This document shows positions 32,474 through 41,052 of a DNA stretch of 64,000 bases, piece after piece (within the stretch, counting starts at the first letter, position 1; each line of letters begins with the position of its first letter). The translations under genes were made by a program, and so were the position numbers. The notes below the pieces were generated by a model. That model searched no databases and had not been told where the DNA came from. It saw nothing but the letters and a program-made list of their open reading frames with translations. Source of the stretch: Lachnospiraceae bacterium. Lineage in GTDB: Bacteria > Bacillota > Clostridia > Lachnospirales > Lachnospiraceae. The DNA lies in contig JAFRKV010000023.1 of the NCBI GenBank assembly GCA_017431515.1, positions 62,001 through 126,000 of the forward strand. Direction: 5' to 3'.

Positions 32474-32543
32474 TTATCCACAAAACTTCACGAAAAAGGA
32501 ACGAAAAATCAAGTTATGCACGAAGTTATTCACATTATCCACA
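32474..32543 (+). other. Cluster of four DnaA boxes
   Basis: TTATCCACA (32474-32482), TTATGCACG (32514-32522), TTATTCACA (32526-32534) and TTATCCACA (32535-32543), all on the same strand. Three match TTATNCACA fully and the second has one mismatch; the last two are directly adjacent. They lie in an AT-rich gap (32357-32768) that holds no gene and continues with A-rich sequence. dnaA, dnaN and gyrB are not here, so this is more likely a DnaA-titration or regulatory cluster than a proven origin. Confidence 0.75.
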
Positions 32544-32690
32544 AAAAAAGTGCAAAAAACGAAAGGAAAAAAGCGAAAAAAACAAACAGGTGTTTTGTGA
32601 AAGAAGACGAAACTCGATATCGTTTTCGTATAGGTCTTGACAATTAAAATGTGAAATGTCTTTGAAAAATAGAGCGGAATAGTCAGTAAA

Positions 32691-32719
32691 TTTACAACAA
32701 AACCCTGTTCTGGTATACT
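32691..32719 (+). promoter_or_regulatory. Promoter of the wall/division operon starting at 32769
   Basis: TTTACA (32691-32696), a 17-base spacer and TATACT (32714-32719) with a TGG extension. A second -35-like TTGACA at 32637 has no matching -10. The DnaA boxes end about 150 bases upstream. Confidence 0.7.
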
Positions 32720-32768
32720 TCGGTTTATACGGGGAAGGAAAAAGATTCCTTCGGGGGAAGAAAAGCAA

Positions 32769-33398
32769 ATGCTGAGGGTGACGATACAGGGGATCACGCT
32801 TTACACCGGACCTGCTTATGAGGCAGTCGCGATCGCGGAGTCCTTTCTGGAAGAAAACATGCTGCATGTGATCGGTACGATCACCGCAAAGACGATGGCT
32901 GCGGCACGCAGGGATGAAACCGTAAAGCGCCATCTGGAGCAGATGGATCTGGCGGTCTTCGGAGAAACAGGGATGCTGCGCGCGGCGGATGCGGATACGC
33001 CTTCTCTCCTGCAGGAAGTGAAAAGCCAGCTGTTTTTTCACACTTTTCTGGAGAGCCTGGAAAAAAATAACCGGAATCTGTATCTTCTTTCTGATGACCG
33101 TGAGAAGCTGGAGCGCCTGAAGGCCTGGCTGGATGAAGCTTTTCCGCAGTTACAGCGCATCGGGGAGTATGTGCTGGAGGAGCAGGTGGGAGAGGCGGAT
33201 CTCATCGTAAACGAGATCAATGGCGCGGCGCCGGATCTGGTGCTCTCCGTGATCGACTCTCCGGCAGCGGAACACTTTTTTACCGAACAAAGCAGAAAAC
33301 TGGGCATCCGACTCTGGTATGAGATCGGTGATTTTGAAAAAATGTACAAAAAAATCCATCAATCCCCTTCCTTTTTTCGACGTTTTGCATTAAAATGA
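32769..33398 (+). CDS. Divergent WecG/TagA/CpsF-like protein
   Basis: 209 residues. The fold pattern of N-acetylmannosaminyltransferases is recognisable in the second half (NRNLYLLSDDREKLERLKAWL, IVNEINGAAPDLVLSVIDSP, IRLWYEIGDFE), but key family positions differ: the catalytic-type PDG of relatives reads FGETG, and the G-SP-QE block reads VIDSPAAE. It may therefore be an inactive or re-purposed member. ATG 32769 follows GGGGGAAGAAAAG. It is the first gene after the DnaA-box gap and leads the CdaR-FtsEX operon, with 20 bases to the next start. Confidence 0.55.
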   Translation: MLRVTIQGITLYTGPAYEAVAIAESFLEENMLHVIGTITAKTMAAARRDETVKRHLEQMDLAVFGETGMLRAADADTPSLLQEVKSQLFFHTFLESLEKNNRNLYLLSDDREKLERLKAWLDEAFPQLQRIGEYVLEEQVGEADLIVNEINGAAPDLVLSVIDSPAAEHFFTEQSRKLGIRLWYEIGDFEKMYKKIHQSPSFFRRFALK

Positions 33399-33420
33399 TA
33401 CGTTAGGAGGCAAAACGTAT
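33398..33420 (+). promoter_or_regulatory. Hairpin presenting the Shine-Dalgarno of the CdaR-like gene in its loop
   Basis: ATACGTT (33398-33404) pairs perfectly with AACGTAT (33414-33420); the nine-base loop AGGAGGCAA is the ribosome binding site, and the right arm ends within the ATG (33419-33421). Folding could tune initiation by temperature or ligand. Confidence 0.6.
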
Positions 33421-34510
33421 GGTATCGAATCAGATCTTACAGAACACGATTGACGGATTAAAGGAGATCACCCATATCCAGTTATGTGTACTGGATCCGG
33501 AGGGCAATGTGCTCGCTTCCACGTTTCCCGATGCGGAGAAACATGCAAAGGCGGCGGCGTCTTTTGCGGCTTCCGAGGCCGATACGCAGATGATCCAGGG
33601 GTTCCAGTATTTCAAGGTGCTGGATGACCATGAGATGGAGTATGTGCTGCTTGCGGAGGGCGAAGGGAAAGAAGCCCATACGGTGGGCAGGATCGTTTGC
33701 TTCCAGCTTCAGAATCTGCTGGTTGCCTATAAAGAGCGTTTTGACAAAGATAATTTCATCAAAAACCTGCTGCTGGATAACCTCCTGCTGGTGGACATCT
33801 ACAACCGCGCGAAAAAGCTTCACATCGATACCGACGTCAAGCGCGTCGTCTACATTGTGGAAGCGGGCCATGACAAGGATCAGAATGATCTGGAGCGCGT
33901 GCGGAGTCTCTTTGGAGGGAAAAGCAGAGATTTCGTGACAGCGGTGGACGAAAGGGATATCATTGTTGTCAAGGAGCTGGCAGAGGGAGAAGATGCGGAG
34001 AGCCTGAAAAAGACCGCGGAGACCATCCTTAATCTGTTCCGCAGCGGCGAAGGCAATCCGGATGTCTACATCGCATACGGCACCGTGGCCGGTGAGATCC
34101 GTGAAGTGTCCGGCTCTTATAAAGAAGCCAAGATGGCGCTGGACGTGGGAAGGATCTTTTTCGAGGAGCAGAACATCATCGCCTATTCCCAGCTCGGCAT
34201 CGGGCGTTTGATCTATCAGCTTCCCATGCCGCTTTGCAAGATGTTTATCAAAGAGATCTTCGACGGGAAATCGCCGGATGAGTTTGACGAGGAGACGCTG
34301 GTCACCATCAACAAATTCTTTGAAAAGAGCCTGAATGTTTCCGAAACCTCGCGGCAGCTGTATATCCACAGGAATACACTGGTGTACCGCCTGGATAAAC
34401 TGCAAAAGAGCACAGGCCTCGACCTTCGTGTATTTGAGGACGCCATTACGTTCAAAATCGCGCTGATGGTTGTCAAATACATGAAATATATGGAAAATAT
34501 GGATTATTAA
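33419..34510 (+). CDS. PucR/CdaR-type transcriptional regulator
   Basis: 363 residues. The N-terminal sensor region (about 1-115, LCVLDPEGNVLASTFPD) resembles sugar-diacid/PAS-like domains; the middle (about 130-280) is the GGDEF-like CdaR domain; the C-terminus (about 300-355, SLNVSETSRQLYIHRNTLVYRLDKL given here in pieces: NVSETSRQLYIHRNTL and VYRLDKL) is the PucR helix-turn-helix. The strong AGGAGG is in a hairpin loop overlapping the start. In related clostridia such a regulator is next to ftsEX; its ligand is unknown. ftsE starts 25 bases downstream. Confidence 0.85.
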   Translation: MVSNQILQNTIDGLKEITHIQLCVLDPEGNVLASTFPDAEKHAKAAASFAASEADTQMIQGFQYFKVLDDHEMEYVLLAEGEGKEAHTVGRIVCFQLQNLLVAYKERFDKDNFIKNLLLDNLLLVDIYNRAKKLHIDTDVKRVVYIVEAGHDKDQNDLERVRSLFGGKSRDFVTAVDERDIIVVKELAEGEDAESLKKTAETILNLFRSGEGNPDVYIAYGTVAGEIREVSGSYKEAKMALDVGRIFFEEQNIIAYSQLGIGRLIYQLPMPLCKMFIKEIFDGKSPDEFDEETLVTINKFFEKSLNVSETSRQLYIHRNTLVYRLDKLQKSTGLDLRVFEDAITFKIALMVVKYMKYMENMDY

Positions 34511-34535
34511 GAATCAGAACCAGAAGGAGAAGACA

Positions 34536-35201
34536 TTGATAAAACTGGAACATGTGAGTAAGTCTTATAAATCGGGCATCATCCCGGCGCTGAATGACGT
34601 AAGCCTTACCATCAAGGAAGGGGAGTTCGTATTTCTGGTCGGAGACAGCGGATCCGGGAAGTCCACGTTGATCAAGCTTCTGCTGAAAGAGCTTGAGCCA
34701 ACCTCCGGCACGATTACGGTCAACGGACAGCAACTTCATAAGATCAGGAGAAGGAAGATCCCGAAATACCGCCGCAACATCGGCGTGGTGTTTCAGGATT
34801 TCCGCTTGTTAAAAGACCGCAATGTCTACGAAAACGTGGCATTTGCGCAGCGCGTCATCGGGACGCCGGGACGCAGGATCAAGAGAGCCGTTCCGAAAAT
34901 GCTTTCTCTGGTAGGCCTGGCGGCGAAGTACAAAAGCAAGCCGAAGCAGCTTTCCGGCGGAGAGCAGCAGCGGGTGGCCATTGCCCGCGCGCTGGTGAAC
35001 GAGCCGAAGATCCTGCTCGCAGACGAGCCTACGGGAAATCTGGACAATAAGAATGCATGGGAGATCATGCGTCTTCTGTCCGAGATCAATAAACGCGGAA
35101 CGACGGTGCTTGTAGTTACACACAATATGGAGATCGTAAAAGCGATGGATAAGCGCGTGATCACGATCAGGAAAGGTATCATTTCAGAAGATGAAGATTA
35201 A
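34536..35201 (+). CDS. ftsE: Cell division ATP-binding protein FtsE
   Basis: ABC ATPase that, with FtsX, drives peptidoglycan hydrolase activation at division. 221 residues with Walker A GDSGSGKST, the FtsE-typical Q-loop VVFQDFRLL, signature LSGGEQQRVAIARAL, Walker B ILLADEPTGNLD, and switch His in THNME. It starts with TTG 34536, with AGAAGGAGAAG upstream. Its 3' end overlaps ftsX by 11 bases, so the pair is translationally coupled. Confidence 0.96.
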   Translation: MIKLEHVSKSYKSGIIPALNDVSLTIKEGEFVFLVGDSGSGKSTLIKLLLKELEPTSGTITVNGQQLHKIRRRKIPKYRRNIGVVFQDFRLLKDRNVYENVAFAQRVIGTPGRRIKRAVPKMLSLVGLAAKYKSKPKQLSGGEQQRVAIARALVNEPKILLADEPTGNLDNKNAWEIMRLLSEINKRGTTVLVVTHNMEIVKAMDKRVITIRKGIISEDED

Positions 35202-36099
35202 TTCGTTTTTTTATTCGATTCAACAGGGTGTCAAAAATATCTGGAGAAACAAGCTCTTTTCCCTTGCGTCCATCGCGACGATGGCGGCTTGTATTTTCCT
35301 GTTCGGCCTTTTTTACATGATCGTGACCAACTTCCAGGATATGGTGCAGAATGCGGAGGAGGGCGTGGCCGTCACCGTGTTTTTCCAGCCGGAGATTGAG
35401 GAGAGCGAGATCATCGCCTTTGAGGATCAGATCACGCGCCGCCCGGAGGTTTCCGAATGCGTCTATGTCTCCGCGGATCAGGCCTGGGAAGAGTTTAAGA
35501 GTGAGTACTTCGAAGGACATGAGGAGCTGGCGGAGGGATTTGAAGCGGATAACCCGCTGGCGAATTCCGCCCATTACGAAGTCTATCTTTCCGATGTGTC
35601 TCTGCAGAATGCGCTGGTGACCTTCCTGGAGTCGCAGGAGATCGTGCGCGAGGTGCATCAGTCGGAGGCAGCGGCCAAGACCCTGTCCGACCTGAACACA
35701 CTCATTAAGTACATATCGGTGGGCATCATCGCCATTCTGTTTGCAGTGGCGGTCTTCCTCATCAGCAATACGGTCAATGTGGGTATTTCCGTGCGAAAAG
35801 AAGAAATTGCGGTGATGAAACTGATCGGTGCGACGGATTTCTTTGTGCGCGCGCCCTTTATCGTGGAAGGTATTCTGATCGGCCTCATCGGATCGGCGAT
35901 CCCGCTGGTGATTCTGTTTTATCTGTATCGCAGGATCGTGGCCTACATCGGAGAGCGGTTCCATTTTATCAGTTCCATGCTGCAGTTCCTGCCGGTGCAG
36001 GAGGTGTTTCGCATTCTCCTTCCCGCAGGATTGATCATGGGTGTGGGTGTCGGCTTGATCGGCAGTGCGATCACCGTGCGCAGGCATTTGAAGGTATGA
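35191..36099 (+). CDS. ftsX: Cell division membrane protein FtsX
   Basis: 302 residues: a short cytoplasmic tail (FFYSIQQGVKNIWRNKLFS), the first membrane helix (about 22-45), a large extracellular loop (to about 170), and three more helices near 172-195, 222-248 and 270-295, the classic four-helix FtsX. The extracellular loop activates peptidoglycan hydrolases through a coiled-coil partner, which here is probably the product of the next gene, four bases downstream. Confidence 0.96.
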   Translation: MKINSFFYSIQQGVKNIWRNKLFSLASIATMAACIFLFGLFYMIVTNFQDMVQNAEEGVAVTVFFQPEIEESEIIAFEDQITRRPEVSECVYVSADQAWEEFKSEYFEGHEELAEGFEADNPLANSAHYEVYLSDVSLQNALVTFLESQEIVREVHQSEAAAKTLSDLNTLIKYISVGIIAILFAVAVFLISNTVNVGISVRKEEIAVMKLIGATDFFVRAPFIVEGILIGLIGSAIPLVILFYLYRRIVAYIGERFHFISSMLQFLPVQEVFRILLPAGLIMGVGVGLIGSAITVRRHLKV

Positions 36100-36103
36100 C
36101 CGG

Positions 36104-37351
36104 ATGAAAAAAAAGGGATCCGTATTTTTTGCGCTGCTGATCCTTTTGCTGACGATGGCAAACGGGAGCGTTTTCGCCGCAACTGCCAGCGAAAAGCTCT
36201 CGGAAGCGGAACGGCAGATGAAGGAGCTGGAAAAACAGCTGGATGATGCAAAACAGCTGATCAGCAGTCTGGAAGGATCAAAAGCAGATATTGAATCACG
36301 TGTCGCGGAGCTGGATAAACAGTTGTCCGCGATTTCTTCCCAGATCAATGATCTGTCGGGGCAGCTGGACGAGAAGACAGCAGAGATCGACGCGGCAGAG
36401 GAGGAACTGGAAAAAACCGGCAAGGAGCTTGAAGAAGCCCAGACGGATGCGGATGACCAATATGCGGACATGAAGCTTCGCATCCAGTATATGTATGAAA
36501 ATTCCACGGCGTCCGATTTTCTGAATCTGTTCTGCAGATCCGGATCCATGACGGAGTTTTTGAGTGCGGTGGAGTACATCCGGCAGCTGTCGGAATACGA
36601 CCGGGACATGCTGAATGACTATCAGGAGAAGGTGAATCGTGTCGCGCGGCTGAAGGATGAGATCGAAGAGGAAAAGCAGGCGCTGGAAGAAGACCGCAAT
36701 GAGCTTGCGGAGTTGAAAGCCGTCGCGGAAGAGCAGAAAGCGACGGTGGCTGCCCTGGATGCGGCAAAAAAGAACGAGCTGATGCAGGTCAACACCTATA
36801 TTGACCAGGCGGAGAATACCGCGGAGGCTTATGAAAACGAGATTGCGGCGCAGAATGAGGTGATTGCGGAGATTCGCGCGGAGATCGCGCGGGAGGAAGC
36901 AAAGAAAAAGGCTGCCGCGGAAAACGGGGAGACTTACGAGGAACGGAATTATGACGGCGGCGCTTTTTTGTGGCCGTGCCCTGCGAGTCATCGCGTGACA
37001 AGCGATTACGGGCTGCGTTCTTCACCCACCGCAGGCGCCTCCACCAATCATAAGGGCATCGATATCGGCGCGCCTTACGGTTCCCCGATTGTCGCTGCGG
37101 CTCCCGGCGAAGTCACCTTTGCGGGTTACTCTTCGGGCGCAGGCAATTATGTGATCATCAATCACGGTTCGGGACTGCGGACTGTTTATATGCACGCTTC
37201 GTCTCTCAATGTGTCGCCGGGACAGACGGTGGCGGCCGGGGACACCGTGGCATTTGTCGGCAGCACCGGCATTTCGACGGGAAATCATCTGCATTTTGGT
37301 GTTTCCCAGGACGGAGAATATGTTTCTCCGTGGAATTATCTTGGATCATGA
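36104..37351 (+). CDS. EnvC-like coiled-coil protein with M23 (LytM) peptidase domain
   Basis: 415 residues: a signal peptide (about 1-26, ending VFAAT), a long two-part coiled coil (about 30-265), and a C-terminal M23 domain beginning WPCPASHRVTSDYGLR. The zinc ligands and catalytic residues are kept (HKGIDIG with His and Asp, and HLHFG), unlike E. coli EnvC, so it may itself cut peptidoglycan, as does PcsB- or CwlO-like partners of FtsEX through other domains. It follows ftsX by four bases and overlaps the next gene (ATGA). Confidence 0.93.
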   Translation: MKKKGSVFFALLILLLTMANGSVFAATASEKLSEAERQMKELEKQLDDAKQLISSLEGSKADIESRVAELDKQLSAISSQINDLSGQLDEKTAEIDAAEEELEKTGKELEEAQTDADDQYADMKLRIQYMYENSTASDFLNLFCRSGSMTEFLSAVEYIRQLSEYDRDMLNDYQEKVNRVARLKDEIEEEKQALEEDRNELAELKAVAEEQKATVAALDAAKKNELMQVNTYIDQAENTAEAYENEIAAQNEVIAEIRAEIAREEAKKKAAAENGETYEERNYDGGAFLWPCPASHRVTSDYGLRSSPTAGASTNHKGIDIGAPYGSPIVAAAPGEVTFAGYSSGAGNYVIINHGSGLRTVYMHASSLNVSPGQTVAAGDTVAFVGSTGISTGNHLHFGVSQDGEYVSPWNYLGS

Positions 37352-38601
37352 TGGAAGAAATGGAAGAACAGGGACTCCCACAAAAGAAAAAAAGCGGATT
37401 TGTACCGGGGCTTCTGGTGGGGATCCTGATCACGGCAGCGGTGTTTCTGATCCTGTTTTTTGCGCTGGGGAAAAAAGTCAGGATGGCGGCCGATGAGACA
37501 GAGACGAAGGAACGCACGATTGGCCTTTCCGAGGAGGCGATCTCCAAGATCACGGCGCTGGAGGGGCTGATCGAGTTGAATTATCTCGGTGAGATCGATC
37601 CTGAGGCCGAAGAGAACGGACTATACAAGGGGCTGGTGGAATCCCTTAACGACCCCTATTCCGAGTATTATACGGCGGAAGAGTATGAGGACAATTTCAC
37701 CAGAGTCACCAAGCAGTATTACGGGATCGGCGCCACGCTGACGCAGGATCCGGATACGAATCTGGTTTCGGTGGTGTATGTGTATCCGGATACGCCGGCG
37801 GAGCGTGCGGGACTGAAGGTCGGCGATATCCTCTTTTCCGTGGACGGGATCGAAGGATCCTCCGTGACGCTGGATGAATATGTGGATCAGATCCGCGGGG
37901 AAGCCGGCAGCTCGATCCACGTGGTTGTGGTCCGTGAGGGCGTGGATGAGGACCTGGAAGTCGACATCACGCGGGAAGAGATCACGCTTCCGACGGTGCA
38001 GTCGGAAATGCTGGACGACGACATCGGCTATCTCTACATCTCCAACTTCGCAGCCAATACGGCGGAAGAGTTTGAGGAGGCGGTGGAGGATCTTACAAAA
38101 CAGGGGATGAAAGCGATGATCCTCGACGTCCGTTACAATCCGGGCGGGATTCTCTCCTCTGTGGTGCAGATCCTAGATGACATCCTGCCCCGGGGGACGG
38201 TGGTCTATACCGAAGACAAATACGGCAAGCGCACCGATGAGGTTTCCGACGACGAGCATGTCATGCATCTGCCCATCGCGGTGCTGATCAACGAAAACAG
38301 CGCCAGCGCCTCCGAGATCCTGGCGGGCGCGATCCGTGACTATGATTACGGCACGCTGATCGGGACCACGACTTACGGCAAGGGCGTCGTGCAAAAGACC
38401 TTTGCACTGAACGACGGCTCCGCCGTCAAACTGACCATCGAGGAATATTTCACCCCGGACGGGGAAAACATCAACGGAAAGGGCATCGCCCCGGACATTG
38501 AGCTGGAGTACGAGTTCCTCGGCGGGGATGAGGATGAATATGACTATTCGCTGGATAATCAGGTTCAGAAGGCGGTAGAAGTATTAAAAGAGCAACTGTA
38601 A
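37348..38601 (+). CDS. S41 C-terminal processing protease with PDZ domain
   Basis: 418 residues: a cytoplasmic start, one membrane helix (about 17-40), a PDZ domain (about 115-205, YYGIGATLTQDPD and GDILFSVDG), and the S41 core with NENSASASEILAG (Ser320) and GTTTYGKGVVQ (Lys345), spaced 25 residues as in Tsp/CtpA Ser-Lys dyads. Such proteases trim or destroy exported wall hydrolases and regulators. ATG 37348 overlaps the M23 gene stop, suggesting that activator and protease are made together. The start could be ATG 37351, but that frame differs; 37348 is preferred. Confidence 0.93.
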   Translation: MMEEMEEQGLPQKKKSGFVPGLLVGILITAAVFLILFFALGKKVRMAADETETKERTIGLSEEAISKITALEGLIELNYLGEIDPEAEENGLYKGLVESLNDPYSEYYTAEEYEDNFTRVTKQYYGIGATLTQDPDTNLVSVVYVYPDTPAERAGLKVGDILFSVDGIEGSSVTLDEYVDQIRGEAGSSIHVVVVREGVDEDLEVDITREEITLPTVQSEMLDDDIGYLYISNFAANTAEEFEEAVEDLTKQGMKAMILDVRYNPGGILSSVVQILDDILPRGTVVYTEDKYGKRTDEVSDDEHVMHLPIAVLINENSASASEILAGAIRDYDYGTLIGTTTYGKGVVQKTFALNDGSAVKLTIEEYFTPDGENINGKGIAPDIELEYEFLGGDEDEYDYSLDNQVQKAVEVLKEQL

Positions 38602-38629
38602 ATCTGCACGAAGGAAAGGAAGTGATTCT

Positions 38630-39764
38630 GTGGTAGAGTTGGATCCGTTTAAATACAAACTCGGCACCTACAAGGAGCCGCTGCAGGAAGTGAGGGATTC
38701 ACTTTAACTTAGCTGACAAAGAGCATAAGATCGAAGAACTGGAGCGCGAGATGGAAGCGCCGGATTTCTGGAATGATCCGACGGTGTCCCAGGAAAAGAT
38801 GAAGGAGCTGAAAAGCTACAAAGACGATCTGGCGGTGATCCATGACCTGGAAACCAAGGTGGAGGACATCGAAACCCTGATCGAGATGGGAGAAGAGGAA
38901 AACGATCCCGCGCTGATCCCGGAGGTGGAGGAAGCCTTCCGGGATTTTGAAGAGACCTTTGAAAAGATCCGTGTCAAGACGCTGCTGTCCGGGGAATATG
39001 ACCGGGACGGCGCCATTGTGTCGCTCCATGCGGGCGCCGGCGGCACGGAATCCTGTGACTGGTGCAGCATGCTCTATCGCATGTACAACCGCTGGGCAGC
39101 GGACAAAGGCTTTACGCTTACCGAGTTGGATTCACTGGACGGAGACGAGGCCGGACTGAAATCCGTGACGTTTCAGATCGACGGAGAGAATGCTTACGGG
39201 TATCTGAAATCGGAAAAAGGGGTTCACAGGCTGGTGCGCATCTCGCCTTTTAATGCGGCCGGGAAACGTCAGACTTCTTTTGTGTCCTGTGATGTGATGC
39301 CGGAGATTGAGGAAGACATTGATATCGAAGTGAAGGATGAGGACATCCGGATCGACACCTACCGTTCCAGCGGAGCGGGCGGACAGCATATCAACAAGAC
39401 CTCATCCGCCATCCGGATTACGCATTATCCGACGGGCATTGTGGTGACCTGTCAGAATGAGCGTTCACAGTTCCAGAACAAGGACAAAGCCATGCAGATG
39501 CTGAAGGCAAAGCTCCTTCTTTTAAAGCAGGAGGAGAATGCGGAAAAAGCGGCGGACATCCGGGGCGAAGTGACGGAGATCGGATGGGGCAATCAGATCC
39601 GGTCTTACGTGCTGCAGCCGTACAAGATGGTAAAGGATCTGCGTACCGGCGCGGAGACCGGGAATACGGACGGCGTGCTGGACGGTGCCATCGATCCCTT
39701 TATCACGGCCTATCTCAAGTGGCTCTCCCAGGGGAGGCCGGATAGGAAGGTATCGGATTCATAA
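38630..39764 (+). CDS. prfB: Peptide chain release factor 2, expressed by programmed +1 frameshift
   Basis: RF2 ends translation at UGA and UAA. GTG 38630 (after GGAAAGGAAG) opens 25 codons ending VRDSL at TAA 38705-38707; skipping base 38705 continues as NLADKEHKIEELERE through the normal RF2 body (about 377 residues). That body has the SPF-type anticodon region replaced by its RF2 counterpart and the GGQ loop (SSGAGGQHINKT) for peptide release. The usual frameshift stop is UGA, read only by RF2; here it is UAA, which RF1 also reads, so autoregulation should be weakened. It follows the S41 gene by 28 bases. Confidence 0.95.
38692..38708 (+). other. prfB programmed frameshift site with UAA
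   Basis: A GAGGGA Shine-Dalgarno-like stretch (38692-38697) lies upstream of the slippery CTT (38702-38704), followed by TAA C. The frame of RF2 resumes at AAC (38706). The canonical layout is AGGGGG-N3-CTT-TGA-C; here the spacer is about two bases longer and TGA is replaced by TAA. Confidence 0.88.
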
Positions 39765-39803
39765 CGGAAATACAAGAAATGTGTATATAAGGAGGAAAGA
39801 GAA

Positions 39804-41039
39804 ATGGGTATTATCAAAGCGGTATTGGAAGGCGTCGGGAGTTCCCTTGCTGACCAGTGGATTGACGTGGTCGAGCCGGAGGACATGGGGGACCAGACTG
39901 TTTTCGTCAGAGGCGTCAAGGTTAAGAAAGGATCCAACACAAAGGGCAATGACGATTATATCACGGACGGATCTGTGATTCACGTCTATGATAACCAGTT
40001 TATGATCCTGACCGATGGCGGCAAGGTCATCGACTATTCGGCGGAGCCAGGCTATTACAAGGTGCAGAACGCTGCCGCGCCGTCTCTTTTTAACGGACAG
40101 TTCGGCGCTTCCATCAAGGAGTCTTTTGAACGTATCAAATTCGGCGGCATGACGCCCCAGTCCCAGAAAGTCTTCTTCATCAACCTGCAGGAGATCAAGG
40201 GGATTAAGTTCGGAACCCGCAATCCGGTGAACTATTTTGATAATTTTTATAATGCAGAGCTCTTTATCCGTGCTCACGGCACCTATTCCATCAAGATCAC
40301 CGATCCGCTGAAGTTCTATGCGGAGGCGATTCCGAGAAATGCCGAAAAGGTGGAGATCAACGAGATCAACGAGCAGTACCTGTCTGAGTTTCTGGAGGCA
40401 CTGCAGGCGTCCATCAACCAGATGTCCGCAGACGGCGAGCGGATCTCTTTTGTGACCAGTAAGGGCAGAGAGCTCAGCAAGTACATGGCAAATGTCCTGG
40501 ATGAAGACTGGAAGCAGATGCGTGGTATGGAGATCCAGGCTGTGGGTCTTGCCAGCATCTCCTATGATGAGGAATCCCAGAAGCTCATCAACAAGAGGAA
40601 CGAAGGCGCGATGCTTTCCGATCCGACCATTCGCGAAGGCTATGTACAGGGACAGATCGCCCAGGGCATCAACGCGGCAGGCTCCAATGCAAACGGCGCA
40701 GCCATGGGCTTCATGGGCGTCGGCATGGGCATGCAGGCAGGCGGCGCGTTTATGGGAGCCGCTTCCCAGACGAATATGCAACAAATGCAGATGCAGCAAC
40801 AGCAACAGATGCAGCAACAGCAGATGCAGCAGGCGGCACCGCAGCAGGCTGCTCCTGCAGCAGCTCCGGCAGCGGCAGCCCCGGCAGCCGGCTCCTGGAC
40901 CTGCGAATGCGGCCAGGTGAACACCGGCAAATTCTGCTCGAACTGCGGCAAGCCCGCCCCGGCAGCCGACTGGACCTGCAGCTGCGGACAGGTGAATACC
41001 GGCAAGTTCTGCTCCAACTGCGGAAGCCCGAGACCGTAA
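39804..41039 (+). CDS. SPFH-domain protein with C-terminal double zinc ribbons (YdjI-like)
   Basis: 411 residues: an SPFH/virion-core-type domain (about 20-290; VFFINLQEIKGIKFGTRNPV, cut here as FINLQEIKGIKFGTRN), then a Gly/Met-rich stretch, a Gln/Met run encoded by repeated CAR/ATG codons (40780-40845), an Ala/Pro linker, and two tandem ribbons (CECGQVNTGKFCSNCGK and CSCGQVNTGKFCSNCG). It resembles B. subtilis YdjI, which forms membrane domains with YdjG and YdjH and recruits a PspA-type protein. The next two genes match YdjG- and YdjH-like partners. ATG 39804 follows AAGGAGGAAAG. No membrane span is visible. Confidence 0.87.
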   Translation: MGIIKAVLEGVGSSLADQWIDVVEPEDMGDQTVFVRGVKVKKGSNTKGNDDYITDGSVIHVYDNQFMILTDGGKVIDYSAEPGYYKVQNAAAPSLFNGQFGASIKESFERIKFGGMTPQSQKVFFINLQEIKGIKFGTRNPVNYFDNFYNAELFIRAHGTYSIKITDPLKFYAEAIPRNAEKVEINEINEQYLSEFLEALQASINQMSADGERISFVTSKGRELSKYMANVLDEDWKQMRGMEIQAVGLASISYDEESQKLINKRNEGAMLSDPTIREGYVQGQIAQGINAAGSNANGAAMGFMGVGMGMQAGGAFMGAASQTNMQQMQMQQQQQMQQQQMQQAAPQQAAPAAAPAAAAPAAGSWTCECGQVNTGKFCSNCGKPAPAADWTCSCGQVNTGKFCSNCGSPRP

Positions 41040-41052
41040 AATTTGTATTGGA

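Noticed and set aside
32357-32768. Calling this gap the chromosomal origin oriC
   Set aside because: DnaA boxes are present, but no dnaA, dnaN, recF or gyrB and no clear unwinding element are seen; only a DnaA-box cluster is supported.
40780-40860. Tandem DNA repeat or CRISPR-like array
   Set aside because: It is a Gln/Met-coding CAR/ATG run inside the SPFH reading frame with no regular spacers.
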